From: Kiloniellales bacterium
GTDB lineage: Bacteria > Pseudomonadota > Alphaproteobacteria > Kiloniellales > JAKSBE01
Assembly (NCBI GenBank): GCA_022361275.1
Contig: JAKSBE010000559.1
Span: 1 to 37,107, forward strand
Direction of reading: 5' to 3'
Length of the DNA stretch: 37,107 nt
In this document: piece after piece, positions 17,896-26,283 of the stretch
Layout of the letters: every line of letters starts with the position of its first letter
How positions within the stretch are numbered: position 1 is the stretch's first letter
Made by a program: the position numbers and the translations under genes
Notes under the pieces: generated by a model
Seen by the model: only the letters and a program-made list of their open reading frames with translations
Databases searched by the model: none
What the model was told of the DNA's origin: nothing

Positions 17896-17916
17896 CCGCT
17901 TTCTTTCAATAGTTTA
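17896..17916. repeat. 21-bp A/T-containing repeat end, shared with 31767-31787
   Basis: CCGCTTTCTTTCAATAGTTT plus one base (21 bp in all) is identical at 17896-17916 and 31767-31787. At the second site it forms one end of a palindromic element. Here only this arm is obvious, in the gap between the convergent DUF839 and cobK genes. Confidence 0.65.
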
Positions 17917-17943
17917 AAGTACGACGAGGGCGGGCGGAGCGCG

Positions 17944-18708
17944 TCATAACCGGACCGTCGCCAACTGCCGCAGCAGCCAGTCCGCGGCCGCCGCCGAATC
18001 GGGGACCCGCGGGCCCTCAGGCAGCGCGGGACGGTCCAGCATGACCACCGGCAGCCCGAGTTGCCGCGCCGCGGCGATCTTGGCGTAGGTCATGGCGCCG
18101 CCGCTGTTCTTGCTGATCAGCGCCTCGATACGGTGCCGGCGCAGCAGTTCCGCTTCCTCCTCGACGGTGAAGGGCGCGCGCCCCGGCGTGACCTCGTAGG
18201 CGGGCAGGGGCAGGGGCGCCTCCGGCGGGTCGATCAGGCGGATCAGGAACCAATGTCCGGTCAGCGCCCGGAAGGCGGAGATTCCCTGGCGGCCGGAGCT
18301 GACGAAGATCCGGCGTCCCAGATCCGGCAGCCGTCGTGCCGCTTCTTCCGGGTCGCGGACCCGGAGCCAGCGGTCGCCCGGCTCTTCGTCCCAGGGCGGT
18401 CGCAAAAGCAGCAGGCGCGGCACTTTGGCCGCGGCCGCCGCCGCCGCGGCGTTGGCTGAGATCCGCTCGGCGTAGGGATGGGTGGCGTCGACCAGGCAGG
18501 CGACGGCCTCGTCCCGCAGGTAGGCCTCCAGCCCGGCCGCGCCGCCGAAGCCGCCGCGCCGCAGCCGGCCCGGCGGCCGCTCCGGATTGCGGGTCACCCC
18601 GGCGAGCGAGGTGACGACCTCCAGCGCCGGCCGCCCGGCCAGGCGCCGCGCCAGGTCGCGCGCCTCGGCGGTGCCGCCGAGGATCAGGACCCGCCGGGGC
18701 TCAGACAT
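17944..18708 (-). CDS. cobK: Precorrin-6A reductase
   Basis: This 254-aa CobK/CbiJ enzyme is an NADPH-dependent reductase of the corrin macrocycle (precorrin-6A to precorrin-6B). The N-terminal nucleotide-binding segment is [19 protein letters not shown], followed by the family signatures [16 protein letters not shown] and [13 protein letters not shown]. Near the C-terminus, [32 protein letters not shown] is the conserved substrate-site region. The start overlaps the cbiD stop by 8 bp on the same strand, so cbiD and cobK form a two-gene operon. Confidence 0.95.
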   Translation of the reverse strand: MSEPRRVLILGGTAEARDLARRLAGRPALEVVTSLAGVTRNPERPPGRLRRGGFGGAAGLEAYLRDEAVACLVDATHPYAERISANAAAAAAAAKVPRLLLLRPPWDEEPGDRWLRVRDPEEAARRLPDLGRRIFVSSGRQGISAFRALTGHWFLIRLIDPPEAPLPLPAYEVTPGRAPFTVEEEAELLRRHRIEALISKNSGGAMTYAKIAAARQLGLPVVMLDRPALPEGPRVPDSAAAADWLLRQLATVRL

Positions 18709-19786
18709 CGGCCCGTCCGACCAGCCTGCCCTGGCGGTCGATCACCAGGACCTCGACGCCGGTTTCGCCCGCGAGCACGCCGAGCGCCGTGGCGCGGGCC
18801 CGCGCCGCAACGGCGTCGGCGAGCGGCAGTCCCGCGGCCTCGGCCAGGCCCAGGATCTCGCCCGCGGTGTTGGCCCCGCGCGCCCGCGCCACCAGGATCG
18901 CATCGCCGCCCAGTTCGGCCAGCATGTCGCCGAGGAAGTCGAAGTCCACCTGGCTGCGCCCGGAGTGCAGGTCGAGGTGCCCGGCCGCCAGCTTGGCGAG
19001 CTTGGCGAATCCGCCGCCCAGGCTGAGCCGGGGCAGGGGATTCCGGCGCAGGTACTTCAGCAGCCCGCCGGCGAAGTCGCCCATGTCCAGCAGCGCGACC
19101 TCCGGCAGGCCGTAGAGCGCCTGTACCGCGGCCTCGGAGGTCGAGCCGGTGCAGGCGGCGACGTGATCGAGGCCGTTGGCCCGGGCGACGTCGATACCCC
19201 GGTGGATGGAATGGATCCAGGCCGAGCAGGAGAAGGGTACCACGACTCCGGTGGTCCCCAGAATCGAAAGGCCGCCTTCGATGCCGAGCCGCGGGTTCCA
19301 GGTCTTCCTGGCCAGCTCGGCGCCGCCGGGGATCGCGATCTCGATCTCGACGTCGCCGGCCTCGCCGTGTTCGCCGGCGAGCTCGGCCACCACGGCGCGC
19401 ATCATCTCCCGCGGCTTGGGGTTGATGGCCGGCTCCCCGACCGGCACCGGCAGCCCGGGCTTGGTGACGGTCCCGACGCCCGGTCCGGCGCGGAAGGCTA
19501 CGCCGCTGCCCGGCTTCCCCCGGCGCAGGGTCGACAGCACCAGGGCGCCGTGGGTCACGTCCGGATCGTCGCCGGCGTCCTTGACGATCCCGGCCCGGGC
19601 GAAACCCGCGCCCAGCTCTTCGCGGGCGAGCGGAAAGGCGGGCGCCTCGCCGCGCGGCAGGCGGATGGTCACCGGATCGGGAAAGGCGCCGGTCAGGAGC
19701 GCGCAATAGGCCGCCCGCGTCGCCGCTGTGGCGCAGGCCCCGGTCGTCCAGCCGCGTTTCAGAGGTCCTTCGGGTCGTCGAGCCAT
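18701..19786 (-). CDS. cbiD: Cobalt-precorrin-5B C1-methyltransferase CbiD
   Basis: This 361-aa CbiD protein methylates C1 of the ring-contracted cobalt-precorrin intermediate. The family N-terminus is present as [46 protein letters not shown] and [23 protein letters not shown] are further hallmarks. CbiD is the oxygen-independent counterpart of CobF and is unrelated to it in sequence; no CobF-like gene is seen here, so CbiD probably fills this step. It is followed by cobK with an 8-bp overlap and is divergent from cobA across a ~200-bp promoter gap. Confidence 0.96.
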   Translation of the reverse strand: MARRPEGPLKRGWTTGACATAATRAAYCALLTGAFPDPVTIRLPRGEAPAFPLAREELGAGFARAGIVKDAGDDPDVTHGALVLSTLRRGKPGSGVAFRAGPGVGTVTKPGLPVPVGEPAINPKPREMMRAVVAELAGEHGEAGDVEIEIAIPGGAELARKTWNPRLGIEGGLSILGTTGVVVPFSCSAWIHSIHRGIDVARANGLDHVAACTGSTSEAAVQALYGLPEVALLDMGDFAGGLLKYLRRNPLPRLSLGGGFAKLAKLAAGHLDLHSGRSQVDFDFLGDMLAELGGDAILVARARGANTAGEILGLAEAAGLPLADAVAARARATALGVLAGETGVEVLVIDRQGRLVGRADV

Positions 19787-19990
19787 GGCGGCATCCTATC
19801 GACCACCGCCGGCAGATGACAGCCGGTCCTTGTTGCCGGTCGTCGGTCCGACGGGAAAGCCCTGCGGCGCGATGCGCGGCCATCGGGCAAAGGGCTTGAC
19901 GCCGCCTGTCGGATCGGCAGCGCCGCCCGCAGTGCCGGGACGCGACGCAGACCGTGACCAAGGTGAGAAATACGGGCTAGATTGTGGCGT

Positions 19991-20827
19991 ATGGAACCGA
20001 GTCCCTTGGCGCTGCCGGAAATCGAGGCGGGTTGGGTCTGGCTGGCCGGGGCCGGGCCGGGCGATCCCGGGCTGCTGACCCTGCAGGCGCTGCAGGGCCT
20101 GCGCAGCGCCGAGGTCGTGGTCTATGACGCCCTGGTCGGCGAGGACATCCTGCGCCTCGCCGGGCCGGGGACGGTCTTGGAGTATGCCGGCAAGCGCGGC
20201 GGCAAGCCCTCGCCCAAGCAGGCCGACATCTCGCGCCGCCTGATCCGGCTCGCCCGCGAGGGCCGCCGGGTGCTGCGCCTCAAGGGCGGCGATCCCTTCG
20301 TCTTCGGCCGCGGCGCCGAGGAGGCCCTGGCCCTGGTCGAGGCCGGCGTGCCCTTCCGGATCGTCCCTGGGGTCTCCAGCGGCCTCGGCGGCCTGGCCCA
20401 CGCCGGAATCCCGCTGACCCATCGCGAGACCAACTCGGCGGTGACCTTCCTGACCGGCCATAACGTCGGCGGCGAGGTGCCCGACGACCTGGACTGGACG
20501 GCCATCGCCCGGGGCTCGCCGGTGATCGTGATCTACATGGCGCTGAAGCACCTGGAGGCCATCGCCGGCCGCCTCCTCGCCGGCGGCCGGGACCCGGAGG
20601 AGCCGGTCGCCGTGGTCAGCCAGGCGACCCTGCCGGGCCAGGCCGTGCTGGAGACGACCCTGGCCGAATGCCACGCCGCCGCCATGGAGGCCGGCCTGAC
20701 CCCGCCTTGCCTGGTGGTGGTCGGCGAGGTGGTGCGCCTGCGCGCCGGCCTCGACTGGCTCGGCGCCCTGACCGGCCGGGTGCTCGACGCCGATCCCCTG
20801 GGCCGCTCCCGGCGAGAGACCGGCTAG
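19991..20827 (+). CDS. cobA: Uroporphyrinogen-III C-methyltransferase
   Basis: This 278-aa SUMT methylates C2 and C7 of uroporphyrinogen III to give precorrin-2, the entry to B12 and siroheme. It starts with VWLAGAGPGDPGLLTLQALQ and has VVVYDALVGEDIL, YAGKRGGKPSPKQADISRRL, RLKGGDPFVFGRGAEEAL and VPGVSSGLGGLAHAGIPLTHRE, all standard SUMT motifs. It lacks the CysG dehydrogenase/ferrochelatase domain. The ORF track opens at TTG 19982; ATG 19991 keeps a compact N-terminus and is preferred. AAGGTGAG lies rather far upstream. Confidence 0.95.
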   Translation: MEPSPLALPEIEAGWVWLAGAGPGDPGLLTLQALQGLRSAEVVVYDALVGEDILRLAGPGTVLEYAGKRGGKPSPKQADISRRLIRLAREGRRVLRLKGGDPFVFGRGAEEALALVEAGVPFRIVPGVSSGLGGLAHAGIPLTHRETNSAVTFLTGHNVGGEVPDDLDWTAIARGSPVIVIYMALKHLEAIAGRLLAGGRDPEEPVAVVSQATLPGQAVLETTLAECHAAAMEAGLTPPCLVVVGEVVRLRAGLDWLGALTGRVLDADPLGRSRRETG

Positions 20828-20860
20828 CAGGCATGAACGTGTCATGAGAACTTGCCGAAG

Positions 20861-20940
20861 GTCATGCTTCGACAAGCTCAGCATGAGGAGAGGTAGTTGA
20901 AACCGCTCACCCTCACCCTGAGCCTGTCGAGGGGCGAGGG
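20861..20940. repeat. Dispersed repeat A, copy 4 (cobA-cobB gap)
   Basis: The palindromic ATGCTTCGACAAGCTCAGCA block matches the second part of repeat A. A related half in the opposite orientation (CACCCTGAGCCTGTCGAGGG) follows ~50 bp on. Together they occupy most of the 164-bp gap between cobA and cobB. The first part of the repeat, GCCCTTCAGCGCGAA, is missing here. Confidence 0.7.
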
Positions 20941-20991
20941 CGGCCGCCCGCACTCTCCCATCGGCTTGCCAGATCCCGTTCTTGTAGCGCC

Positions 20992-22314
20992 ATGTCCCGT
21001 GGCCTGCTGATCGCGGCGCCGGCCTCCGGCAGCGGCAAGACCGCGGTCACCCTGGCGTTGCTGCGGCACTTCCGCGACGCCGGGCTGGCGGTGGGCTCGA
21101 TCAAGGTCGGGCCCGACTACATCGACCCGGCTTTCCACCGGGCGGCCTCCGGCCGGCCGTGCTTCAACCTGGACAGTTGGGCCATGCGGCCGGCGACCCT
21201 GGCCGCGACCCTCGCGCGGGCCGCCGAAAACAGCGAGCTGATCCTGGGCGAGGGGGTCATGGGCCTCTTCGACGGCGCCGGGCCGGACGGCCTGGGCTCG
21301 ACCGCGACCCTGGCCGCGGCGACCGGCTGGCCGGTGGTCCTGGTGGTCGACGCCCGCGGCATGGGCGCCTCGGCCGCGGCCCTGGTCGAGGGCTTCCTCG
21401 CGCACCGCCCGGCCTCCGGGGCCGCCGCCCCGATCGCCGGCGTGATCTTCAACCGGGTCGGCGGGCCCGGCCACGGCGAGCTGTTGCGCGCGGCCTGCGC
21501 CGGCCTGCCGGTCCCGGTCCTGGGCTGCCTGCGCCGCCGCGACGGCCTGGTCCTGCCCGAGCGTCACCTCGGCCTGGTACAGGCGGCCGAGCATGCCGAT
21601 CTGGAGGCCTTCCTGGAGGCGGCCGCGGCCGCGGCCGCCGAGGACCTCGACCTCGAGGCCCTGGCCGGGCTCGCCCGTCCGGCCGCCCTGGACCCCCAAG
21701 GCGACGCCGGGCCGGCCCTGCCGCCCCTCGGCCAGCGCATCGCCGTCGCCCGGGACCCGGCCTTCGCCTTCGCCTATCCGAGCCTGCTGGAGGGCTGGCG
21801 CGCGGCCGGCGCCGAGCTGAGCTTCTTCTCGCCGCTCGGCGACGAGGCGCCGGAGCCGGCCGCCGAGGCCGTCTACCTGCCGGGCGGCTATCCCGAGCTG
21901 TGGGCCGGGCGCCTGGCCGGCAACCAAGGTTTCCTCGCGGGGCTGCGTGCCGCCGCCGCGCGGGGCGATGCGGTCTATGGCGAATGCGGCGGCTACATGG
22001 TGCTGGGCCGGACGCTGATCGACGCCGAAGGCGCGCGCCATGCCATGGCCGGACTGCTGCCGGTGACGACCAGTTTCGCGGCGCGGCGCCTCTCTCTGGG
22101 CTACCGCGAGGTGACCCAGGCCGCCGCCACGCCGCTCGGCCCGGCCGGCGCCGCTTTCCGCGGCCACGAGTTCCACTACGCCGTCCTCGATGACGGCGAA
22201 GGCGCGACGCCCCTGTACCGGGGCCGGGACGCCGCGGGCCGGGACCTCGGGCCGCTGGGCGCCCGCGCCGGCCAAGTCTTCGGCTCTTTCGTCCACCTGA
22301 TCGACCGGCTCTGA
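20992..22314 (+). CDS. cobB: (Hydrogeno)cobyrinic acid a,c-diamide synthase
   Basis: This 440-aa CobB/CbiA glutamine-dependent amidotransferase amidates the a and c carboxylates. The ATPase half opens with LLIAAPASGSGKTAVTLALL and contains KVGPDYIDPAFHRAASGRPC, the family substrate motif, and GEGVMGLFDG. The glutaminase half (~245-440) has AVYLPGGYPELWAGRLAGN and the nucleophile Cys in YGECGGYMVLGRTLID, with the conserved GHEFHYA and SFVHLIDRL near the end. The length is typical. No strong ribosome-binding site precedes the ATG. It is the last cobalamin gene before the AT-rich parA promoter. Confidence 0.95.
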   Translation: MSRGLLIAAPASGSGKTAVTLALLRHFRDAGLAVGSIKVGPDYIDPAFHRAASGRPCFNLDSWAMRPATLAATLARAAENSELILGEGVMGLFDGAGPDGLGSTATLAAATGWPVVLVVDARGMGASAAALVEGFLAHRPASGAAAPIAGVIFNRVGGPGHGELLRAACAGLPVPVLGCLRRRDGLVLPERHLGLVQAAEHADLEAFLEAAAAAAAEDLDLEALAGLARPAALDPQGDAGPALPPLGQRIAVARDPAFAFAYPSLLEGWRAAGAELSFFSPLGDEAPEPAAEAVYLPGGYPELWAGRLAGNQGFLAGLRAAAARGDAVYGECGGYMVLGRTLIDAEGARHAMAGLLPVTTSFAARRLSLGYREVTQAAATPLGPAGAAFRGHEFHYAVLDDGEGATPLYRGRDAAGRDLGPLGARAGQVFGSFVHLIDRL

Positions 22315-22366
22315 TCCGGCAGCGGCGAAGTCCCGGGCGCCGTTAAGGATAGCTTGTCACGGTCTT

Positions 22367-22371
22367 GATTC
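22367..22371. promoter_or_regulatory. GANTC (CcrM-type) site upstream of parA
   Basis: A GATTC pentamer lies 23 bp before the CtrA-type box. GANTC is the methylation target of CcrM in alphaproteobacteria, where its hemimethylation state can time transcription. Such a short site can occur by chance; its position near the box is the reason to note it. Confidence 0.35.
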
Positions 22372-22393
22372 GAGCCTTCCCAGTATTTCTGGG

Positions 22394-22409
22394 TTAAACC
22401 TTCCTTAAC
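22394..22409. promoter_or_regulatory. CtrA-type box TTAA-N7-TTAAC upstream of parA
   Basis: TTAA ACCTTCC TTAAC is an exact match to the alphaproteobacterial CtrA consensus TTAA-N7-TTAA(C). It lies ~84 bp before the parA ATG in an A/T-rich patch that stands out in this GC-rich window. A further TTAAC half-site lies at 22429-22433. Confidence 0.7.
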
Positions 22410-22492
22410 TAAAACCAAAAATACTTCATTAACTACGACCGCGCGGCGCGGTCGCCGTCGCGTGGCGCGACCCGACATGAGGAGGAGCAGAC

Positions 22493-23296
22493 ATGGGTAG
22501 GGGCTACAGCGGGCAGGCGCGTGTGCTCGCCATTGCCAACCAGAAGGGGGGCGTCGGCAAGACCACGACCGCGATCAACCTGGGTACGGCCCTCACCGCC
22601 TGCGGCCATCGCGTCCTCATCATCGACCTGGATCCCCAGGCCAACGCGACCACCGGACTCGGGATCGAGCGCAGCAAGCGCCAGACCATCTACGAGGTCC
22701 TGATCGGCCGGACGCCGGTCGAGCAGGTCGTGGTCGAGACCATCGTCCCCGGCCTCGCCCTGGTGCCCTCCTCGATCGCGCTCTCGGCCGCCGAGGTCGA
22801 GCTCTCGGCGATGTCGCGCAGCCAGTACTGCCTGCGCGACAACCTGCGCAGCCTGCTCGGCAGCTACGACGACATCATCATCGACTGTCCGCCGGCGCTC
22901 GGCTTCCTGACCGTGAACGCCCTGGTCGCGGCGAACTCGGTCCTGGTGCCCCTGCAGAGCGAGTTCTACGCCCTGGAGGGCCTCAGCCACCTGATCCGCA
23001 CCATCGACCTGATCCGCGCCAAGCTGAACGCGAGCCTGGAGCTGCAGGGCATCGTGCTGACCATGTACGACGCCCGCAACAAGCTCTCCAGCCTGGTCGA
23101 GGCCGATGCCCGCCAGCACCTGGGCGACGTGGTCTACGAGACCATCATCCCGCGCAACGTCCGCCTGTCCGAGGCGCCCTCCCACGGCAAGCCGGTGCTG
23201 CTCTACGACGACGCCTGCGTCGGCTCCCGCGCCTATCTGCACCTGGCGCAGGAGATGCTGACCCGCGACCGCCGGGTGGTGCCTGTCGCGAGCTGA
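22493..23296 (+). CDS. parA: ParA/Soj-type partitioning ATPase
   Basis: This 267-aa deviant Walker A ATPase has IANQKGGVGKTTTAINLGTA (signature Lys at residue 18, catalytic-loop Lys at 23), the switch/Walker B-like LIIDLDPQANATTGLG, and DDIIIDCPPALGFLTVNAL. VVYETIIPRNVRLSEAPSHGKPVLLYD matches chromosomal Soj proteins. It would bind DNA and a partner (usually ParB) as an ATP-driven positioning protein. GAGGAGGAG before the ATG gives a strong start. No parB follows: the gene is flanked by cobB and an inverted-repeat element, then a convergent ftsZ paralogue. It is Soj-like rather than MipZ-like in its Walker A region. The stop codon TGA shares its final base with the repeat element. Confidence 0.93.
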   Translation: MGRGYSGQARVLAIANQKGGVGKTTTAINLGTALTACGHRVLIIDLDPQANATTGLGIERSKRQTIYEVLIGRTPVEQVVVETIVPGLALVPSSIALSAAEVELSAMSRSQYCLRDNLRSLLGSYDDIIIDCPPALGFLTVNALVAANSVLVPLQSEFYALEGLSHLIRTIDLIRAKLNASLELQGIVLTMYDARNKLSSLVEADARQHLGDVVYETIIPRNVRLSEAPSHGKPVLLYDDACVGSRAYLHLAQEMLTRDRRVVPVAS

Positions 23297-23506
23297 TACC
23301 AAGGAGCAGTGATAATGACCCATTTGATGGCGCGCTGCGGGCCGCGCCTATCCGGCGGGCCGCCGCGCGCCACCGCAGGCCGTGTTTGCTTGCCCGCCCG
23401 CGGCGTTGCGCTCCGCTTACGGTACAAAGCACCGCCGCGCGAAGCGCGCCTGGCGGACGGGCAAGCAAACCCGGTCAAATGAGTCATTATCACTGCTCCT
23501 TGGTAT
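23296..23506. mobile_element. MITE-like inverted-repeat element
   Basis: Two 32-bp termini, 23296-23327 (ATACCAAGGAGCAGTGATAA...) and 23475-23506, are reverse complements with a single mismatch. The 147-bp interior contains a second nested inverted repeat (GTTTGCTTGCCCG against CGGGCAAGCAAAC) and no credible ORF. The layout fits a non-autonomous miniature element or a large cruciform-forming repeat. Flanks GAGCTG and GAGCCG are near-identical, a possible imperfect 6-bp target duplication. It starts on the last base of the parA stop codon and could serve as a bidirectional terminator between parA and ftsZ. Confidence 0.8.
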
Positions 23507-23610
23507 GAGCCGCCGGGCGCGCTCCGGAGGTCACGGCAGGGCTAAAGAACGGCGCGGTCCTGGTTCGGTCCGCGCCGTTTGGTTTGCCGGATAGGGTAGG
23601 TGGACGGACC
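23507..23610. other. Short gap between MITE-like element and ftsZ paralogue
   Basis: About 100 bp with no gene. It contains GGCGCGGTCC and GGTCCGCGCCG arms (AACGGCGCGGTCCTGGTTCG then GTCCGCGCCGTTTGGTTT), a GC-rich stem AACGGCGCGGnCC/GGnCCGCGCCGTT followed by TTTGGTTT. This looks like an intrinsic terminator for + strand transcripts and, with reduced efficiency, for the convergent ftsZ transcript. Confidence 0.55.
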
Positions 23611-26043
23611 TCAGTCCTCCGTGCGGCGCAGGAAGGACGGGATGTTCATGACCTCGCGCAGGGCCCCTTCCGGGTCTTCGTCCTCGGGTTTCGGCTTCGC
23701 CGGACGCTCGGAGCCGTGCGACTCCGACAGCGCCTCGAGGGCGGCGCGTGCGCGTTCGCGGGCCCGGCGATCGAGCTCCGCCCGGAAGGCATCCTCGGAG
23801 TCCTTGGGGTTCGTTGCCGCGGGGGCGGCCGCTGCCGCGGGCGGCTGCTCGTACGGGCCGCCAGGGGCCTTACCCTGCGATCCCAAGAGCGCGTTCAGAT
23901 CCTTGCCTCCGGCGGCCGGCTTCGGCGCCGGCTCGTCCAGCACGAAGGGGTCGTCGCTGGCCAGGCTGAAGGCCAAGTCCTCCAGCAGGGCGTCGGTCGA
24001 GCTGCTGCCGGGCTCCGGCGCTGCCGGCTCCGCGACCGGCGGCATCTTGAGGGTCGGCTCCGACGGCTCGAGGTCGGTGGTCTTGCGGTTCCGGATCAGG
24101 ACCTCGTCGATCAGGGCGTCGAGGTCGGTGTCATCGCCCAAGGCGGGCTCGGCCGGCGCCGTTTGGATCTTTGGGGCCGGCGGCTTCGCCGCGACTTGAG
24201 GCTCCGGCATCGGTTCGAGCTTGGGTTCGGGCTGGGACGCCGGCTCCGGTTGGAGCTCAGGTTGGGCCTCCGGCTGGCGCGCGCGCAGGACGGGTGCCGC
24301 CGCGGCCTCGGCTGCCTTCTTGGTCTCCATGGCCCGTTCGGCCCGCCGGAGGATGTCCTGAAGCGTCAGTCGCCCGCCGCCCGAGGGGGCTTCTGCCGCC
24401 GTCTTCTCCGTGGCTTCGATCCTCTCCGGCGCCTCGATGGCAGGGCGCGCGATCAAGGGGCGCGCCGTCACGGGAGGCTCGGTTACGGGAGGCTCGGTTA
24501 CGGGGGGCTCCGAGACCACGGCCGGCGCTGTGGCGTCCGGCTTGGCGGGAGGCTCGGCCGCTGCCGGTGCCTTGGCCTCGGCCGGCCTGGTCGGTGCCGG
24601 CGCCGCAGCCGTCGCGTCGCCCGGCTTCGGGCTCACGGTCTCCGCGGCCGTCGGGGTCGTCTCTCGGACCTTCGGCTGGGCCGGCGCTTCGGCGGCCGGC
24701 ATTGTCGGGGCGGTGGCCGCTTCGACCTTGATCGGCGGGCTCGTCGGCGCGGCGGCCTGCTCCGGTCCGGCCGCCTCGGTCGGAGCCTTCGGCTTGGTCG
24801 CGGCCGTCTGGGCCTTGGCCGTGGCGCCCTGCAGGGCCGTCTCGGCGGCCTCGGCGGTCGCTTCCGGTGCTTTCTGCCCCTCGGGGGCCGCGGCCGCCGC
24901 CGTGGGAGGGGGCGGGGTGGCGGCCTGGCCGCTCTGGCCGCTGCCCTCGGCCTTGGGCTCGGAGGATTTCGGCGCCTTGACCTGCTTGGGCAGGATCCCG
25001 GTCGCCAGGACCGAGACCCGGATCTTGCCCTCCAGGTCTTCGTCGAAGGCCGAGCCGACGATGATGTTGGCCTTGGTATGGGCCGCGGCGCGGACGCTCT
25101 CCACGGCCTCGTCGAGCTCGAAGAGGGTCAGGTCGCGGCCGCCGGTGACGTTGATCAGCACGCCGCGGGCGCCGTCGACCGAGCTGTCCTCCAGCAGGGG
25201 ATTGGCCATCGCGGCTTCGGCGGCCTCGATGGCGCGCCGCGGCCCGTCAGCCTCGCCGGCGCCCATGATCGCCTTGCCGGTCTGGGTCATGACGCTGCGG
25301 AAATCCGCGAAGTCGAGGTTGATCAGCCCCGGCTTGACCATCAGGTCTGTGACACCGCGGACCCCGGCGCAGAGCACGTTGTCGGCCCTGTGGAAGGCGT
25401 CGGCGACCGAGGTCTTCTCGGTGGCGATCTTGAAGAGGTTCTGGTTCGGGATGACGATCAGGGTGTCGACGTGGCGCTCAAGATCCTCGATTCCCTCCTC
25501 GGCGACCTCCATGCGCAGCTCGCCCTCGAAACGGAAGGGCTTGGTCACCACCGCGACCGTCAGGACGCCCTTCTTGCGGATCGCCTCGGCGACGATCGGT
25601 GCGGCGCCGGTCCCGGTGCCGCCGCCCATGCCGGCGGCGACGAAGACCAGGCTGGCGCCGGCGATGGCCGAGAGGATCTCCTCAAGGGATTCCTCGGCAG
25701 CGGCGCGGCCGACCTCCGGACGCCCGCCGGCGCCGAGGCCGCCGGTCAGCTGACGGCCGAGCTGCAGGCGATGCTTGCAGATGGAGGTCTCGAGAGCCTG
25801 GGCATCGGTGTTGGCGACGAAAAGGTCCACGCCCTCCAACTGGCTCTCGATCATGTTGTGCACGGCGTTGCCGCCGGCCCCGCCGAGGCCGAGGACAATG
25901 ATCTTCGGGCGGAGGGCGCGCGGCTCGCCTTTGGGCGCCGATGCCTCTGCGGCCGGCTGCAAGCTGGCCGCCTCCGGCGGAATCTCGCCGCTGCCCACCA
26001 CCTTGAAACCGCCGCGTGGGTCCGCGCCGGTGTCTTTTGCCAT
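23611..26043 (-). CDS. ftsZ: FtsZ paralogue with very long C-terminal linker
   Basis: This 810-aa protein has a tubulin/FtsZ GTPase core at residues ~45-352. It contains [16 protein letters not shown], the VANTDAQAL loop, the tubulin signature [10 protein letters not shown] (~140-149) and the intact T7 synergy loop [11 protein letters not shown] (~242-252), so polymerisation-coupled GTP hydrolysis looks possible. A Pro/Ala/Glu/Thr-rich linker of ~440 residues follows, including a tandem EPPVT repeat. The protein ends in [14 protein letters not shown], matching the conserved C-terminal peptide that binds FtsA and other partners. The linker is far longer than is usual for FtsZ. GGAGGG before the ATG supports the start. 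The gene is not beside ftsQ/ftsA/murC, so it is probably a second ftsZ; that the main copy exists elsewhere is inference. Confidence 0.9.
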   Translation of the reverse strand: MAKDTGADPRGGFKVVGSGEIPPEAASLQPAAEASAPKGEPRALRPKIIVLGLGGAGGNAVHNMIESQLEGVDLFVANTDAQALETSICKHRLQLGRQLTGGLGAGGRPEVGRAAAEESLEEILSAIAGASLVFVAAGMGGGTGTGAAPIVAEAIRKKGVLTVAVVTKPFRFEGELRMEVAEEGIEDLERHVDTLIVIPNQNLFKIATEKTSVADAFHRADNVLCAGVRGVTDLMVKPGLINLDFADFRSVMTQTGKAIMGAGEADGPRRAIEAAEAAMANPLLEDSSVDGARGVLINVTGGRDLTLFELDEAVESVRAAAHTKANIIVGSAFDEDLEGKIRVSVLATGILPKQVKAPKSSEPKAEGSGQSGQAATPPPPTAAAAAPEGQKAPEATAEAAETALQGATAKAQTAATKPKAPTEAAGPEQAAAPTSPPIKVEAATAPTMPAAEAPAQPKVRETTPTAAETVSPKPGDATAAAPAPTRPAEAKAPAAAEPPAKPDATAPAVVSEPPVTEPPVTEPPVTARPLIARPAIEAPERIEATEKTAAEAPSGGGRLTLQDILRRAERAMETKKAAEAAAAPVLRARQPEAQPELQPEPASQPEPKLEPMPEPQVAAKPPAPKIQTAPAEPALGDDTDLDALIDEVLIRNRKTTDLEPSEPTLKMPPVAEPAAPEPGSSSTDALLEDLAFSLASDDPFVLDEPAPKPAAGGKDLNALLGSQGKAPGGPYEQPPAAAAAPAATNPKDSEDAFRAELDRRARERARAALEALSESHGSERPAKPKPEDEDPEGALREVMNIPSFLRRTED
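24466..24510 (-). repeat. Tandem 15-bp repeat in the ftsZ linker
   Basis: Three consecutive units of CGTCACGGGAGGCTC, GGTTACGGGAGGCTC and GGTTACGGGGGGCTC encode an EPPVT pentapeptide array on the - strand. Units 2 and 3 differ by one base. Such in-frame microrepeats are a route for linker length change. Confidence 0.75.
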
Positions 26044-26095
26044 CTGGTCAACCCTCCGCGTTACGGCCGTCTTCGCGCGCGTCCGACATCTTAGC

Positions 26096-26100
26096 GATTC
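26096..26100. promoter_or_regulatory. GANTC (CcrM-type) site in the ftsZ/SPOR promoter gap
   Basis: A GATTC pentamer lies 53 bp upstream of the ftsZ start. It accompanies the CtrA box in the same divergent gap, mirroring the arrangement at parA. Weak alone; noted because of the parallel. Confidence 0.35.
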
Positions 26101-26212
26101 TTCAAGGAATTGGTTGCGAGATAGTTAACAGCGGCCTGCGTCGCAAGCCTGAAGTTTCGATTGGTATTTACTTACTCCTAATGGATCTTAATTTCCATGA
26201 ACATTTGTTCAG

Positions 26213-26227
26213 TTAACTCAGCCTTAA
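26213..26227. promoter_or_regulatory. CtrA-type box TTAA-N7-TTAA between ftsZ and the SPOR gene
   Basis: TTAA CTCAGCC TTAA matches the CtrA consensus exactly. It lies 57 bp before the SPOR gene ATG and 170 bp before the ftsZ ATG, in a 240-bp A/T-rich divergent promoter region. A GTTAAC half-site occurs at 26124-26129, nearer ftsZ. The box could control either or both genes. Confidence 0.7.
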
Positions 26228-26283
26228 GTCAGCGTAAGTAGAACAGGGTGGGTGTGGTCAATGAGGGATGAGATTTACTCACG

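Noticed and set aside
22493-23296. Reading the ParA as MipZ, the FtsZ-positioning ATPase
   Set aside because: The NQKGGVGKTTT Walker A and the C-terminal PRNVRLSEAPSHGKP region are Soj/ParA-type, not MipZ-type, although the neighbourhood makes the idea tempting.
23296-23506. CRISPR array or phage attachment site
   Set aside because: Only one pair of inverted, not direct, repeats; no spacers, cas genes, integrase or tRNA nearby.
23382-23594. 70-aa ORF inside and after the inverted-repeat element
   Set aside because: Composed of palindromic repeat sequence; no family match or ribosome-binding site.
23584-26094. 836-aa ORF antisense to the ftsZ paralogue
   Set aside because: Gly/Arg/Leu-rich shadow frame; the opposite strand has all FtsZ motifs.
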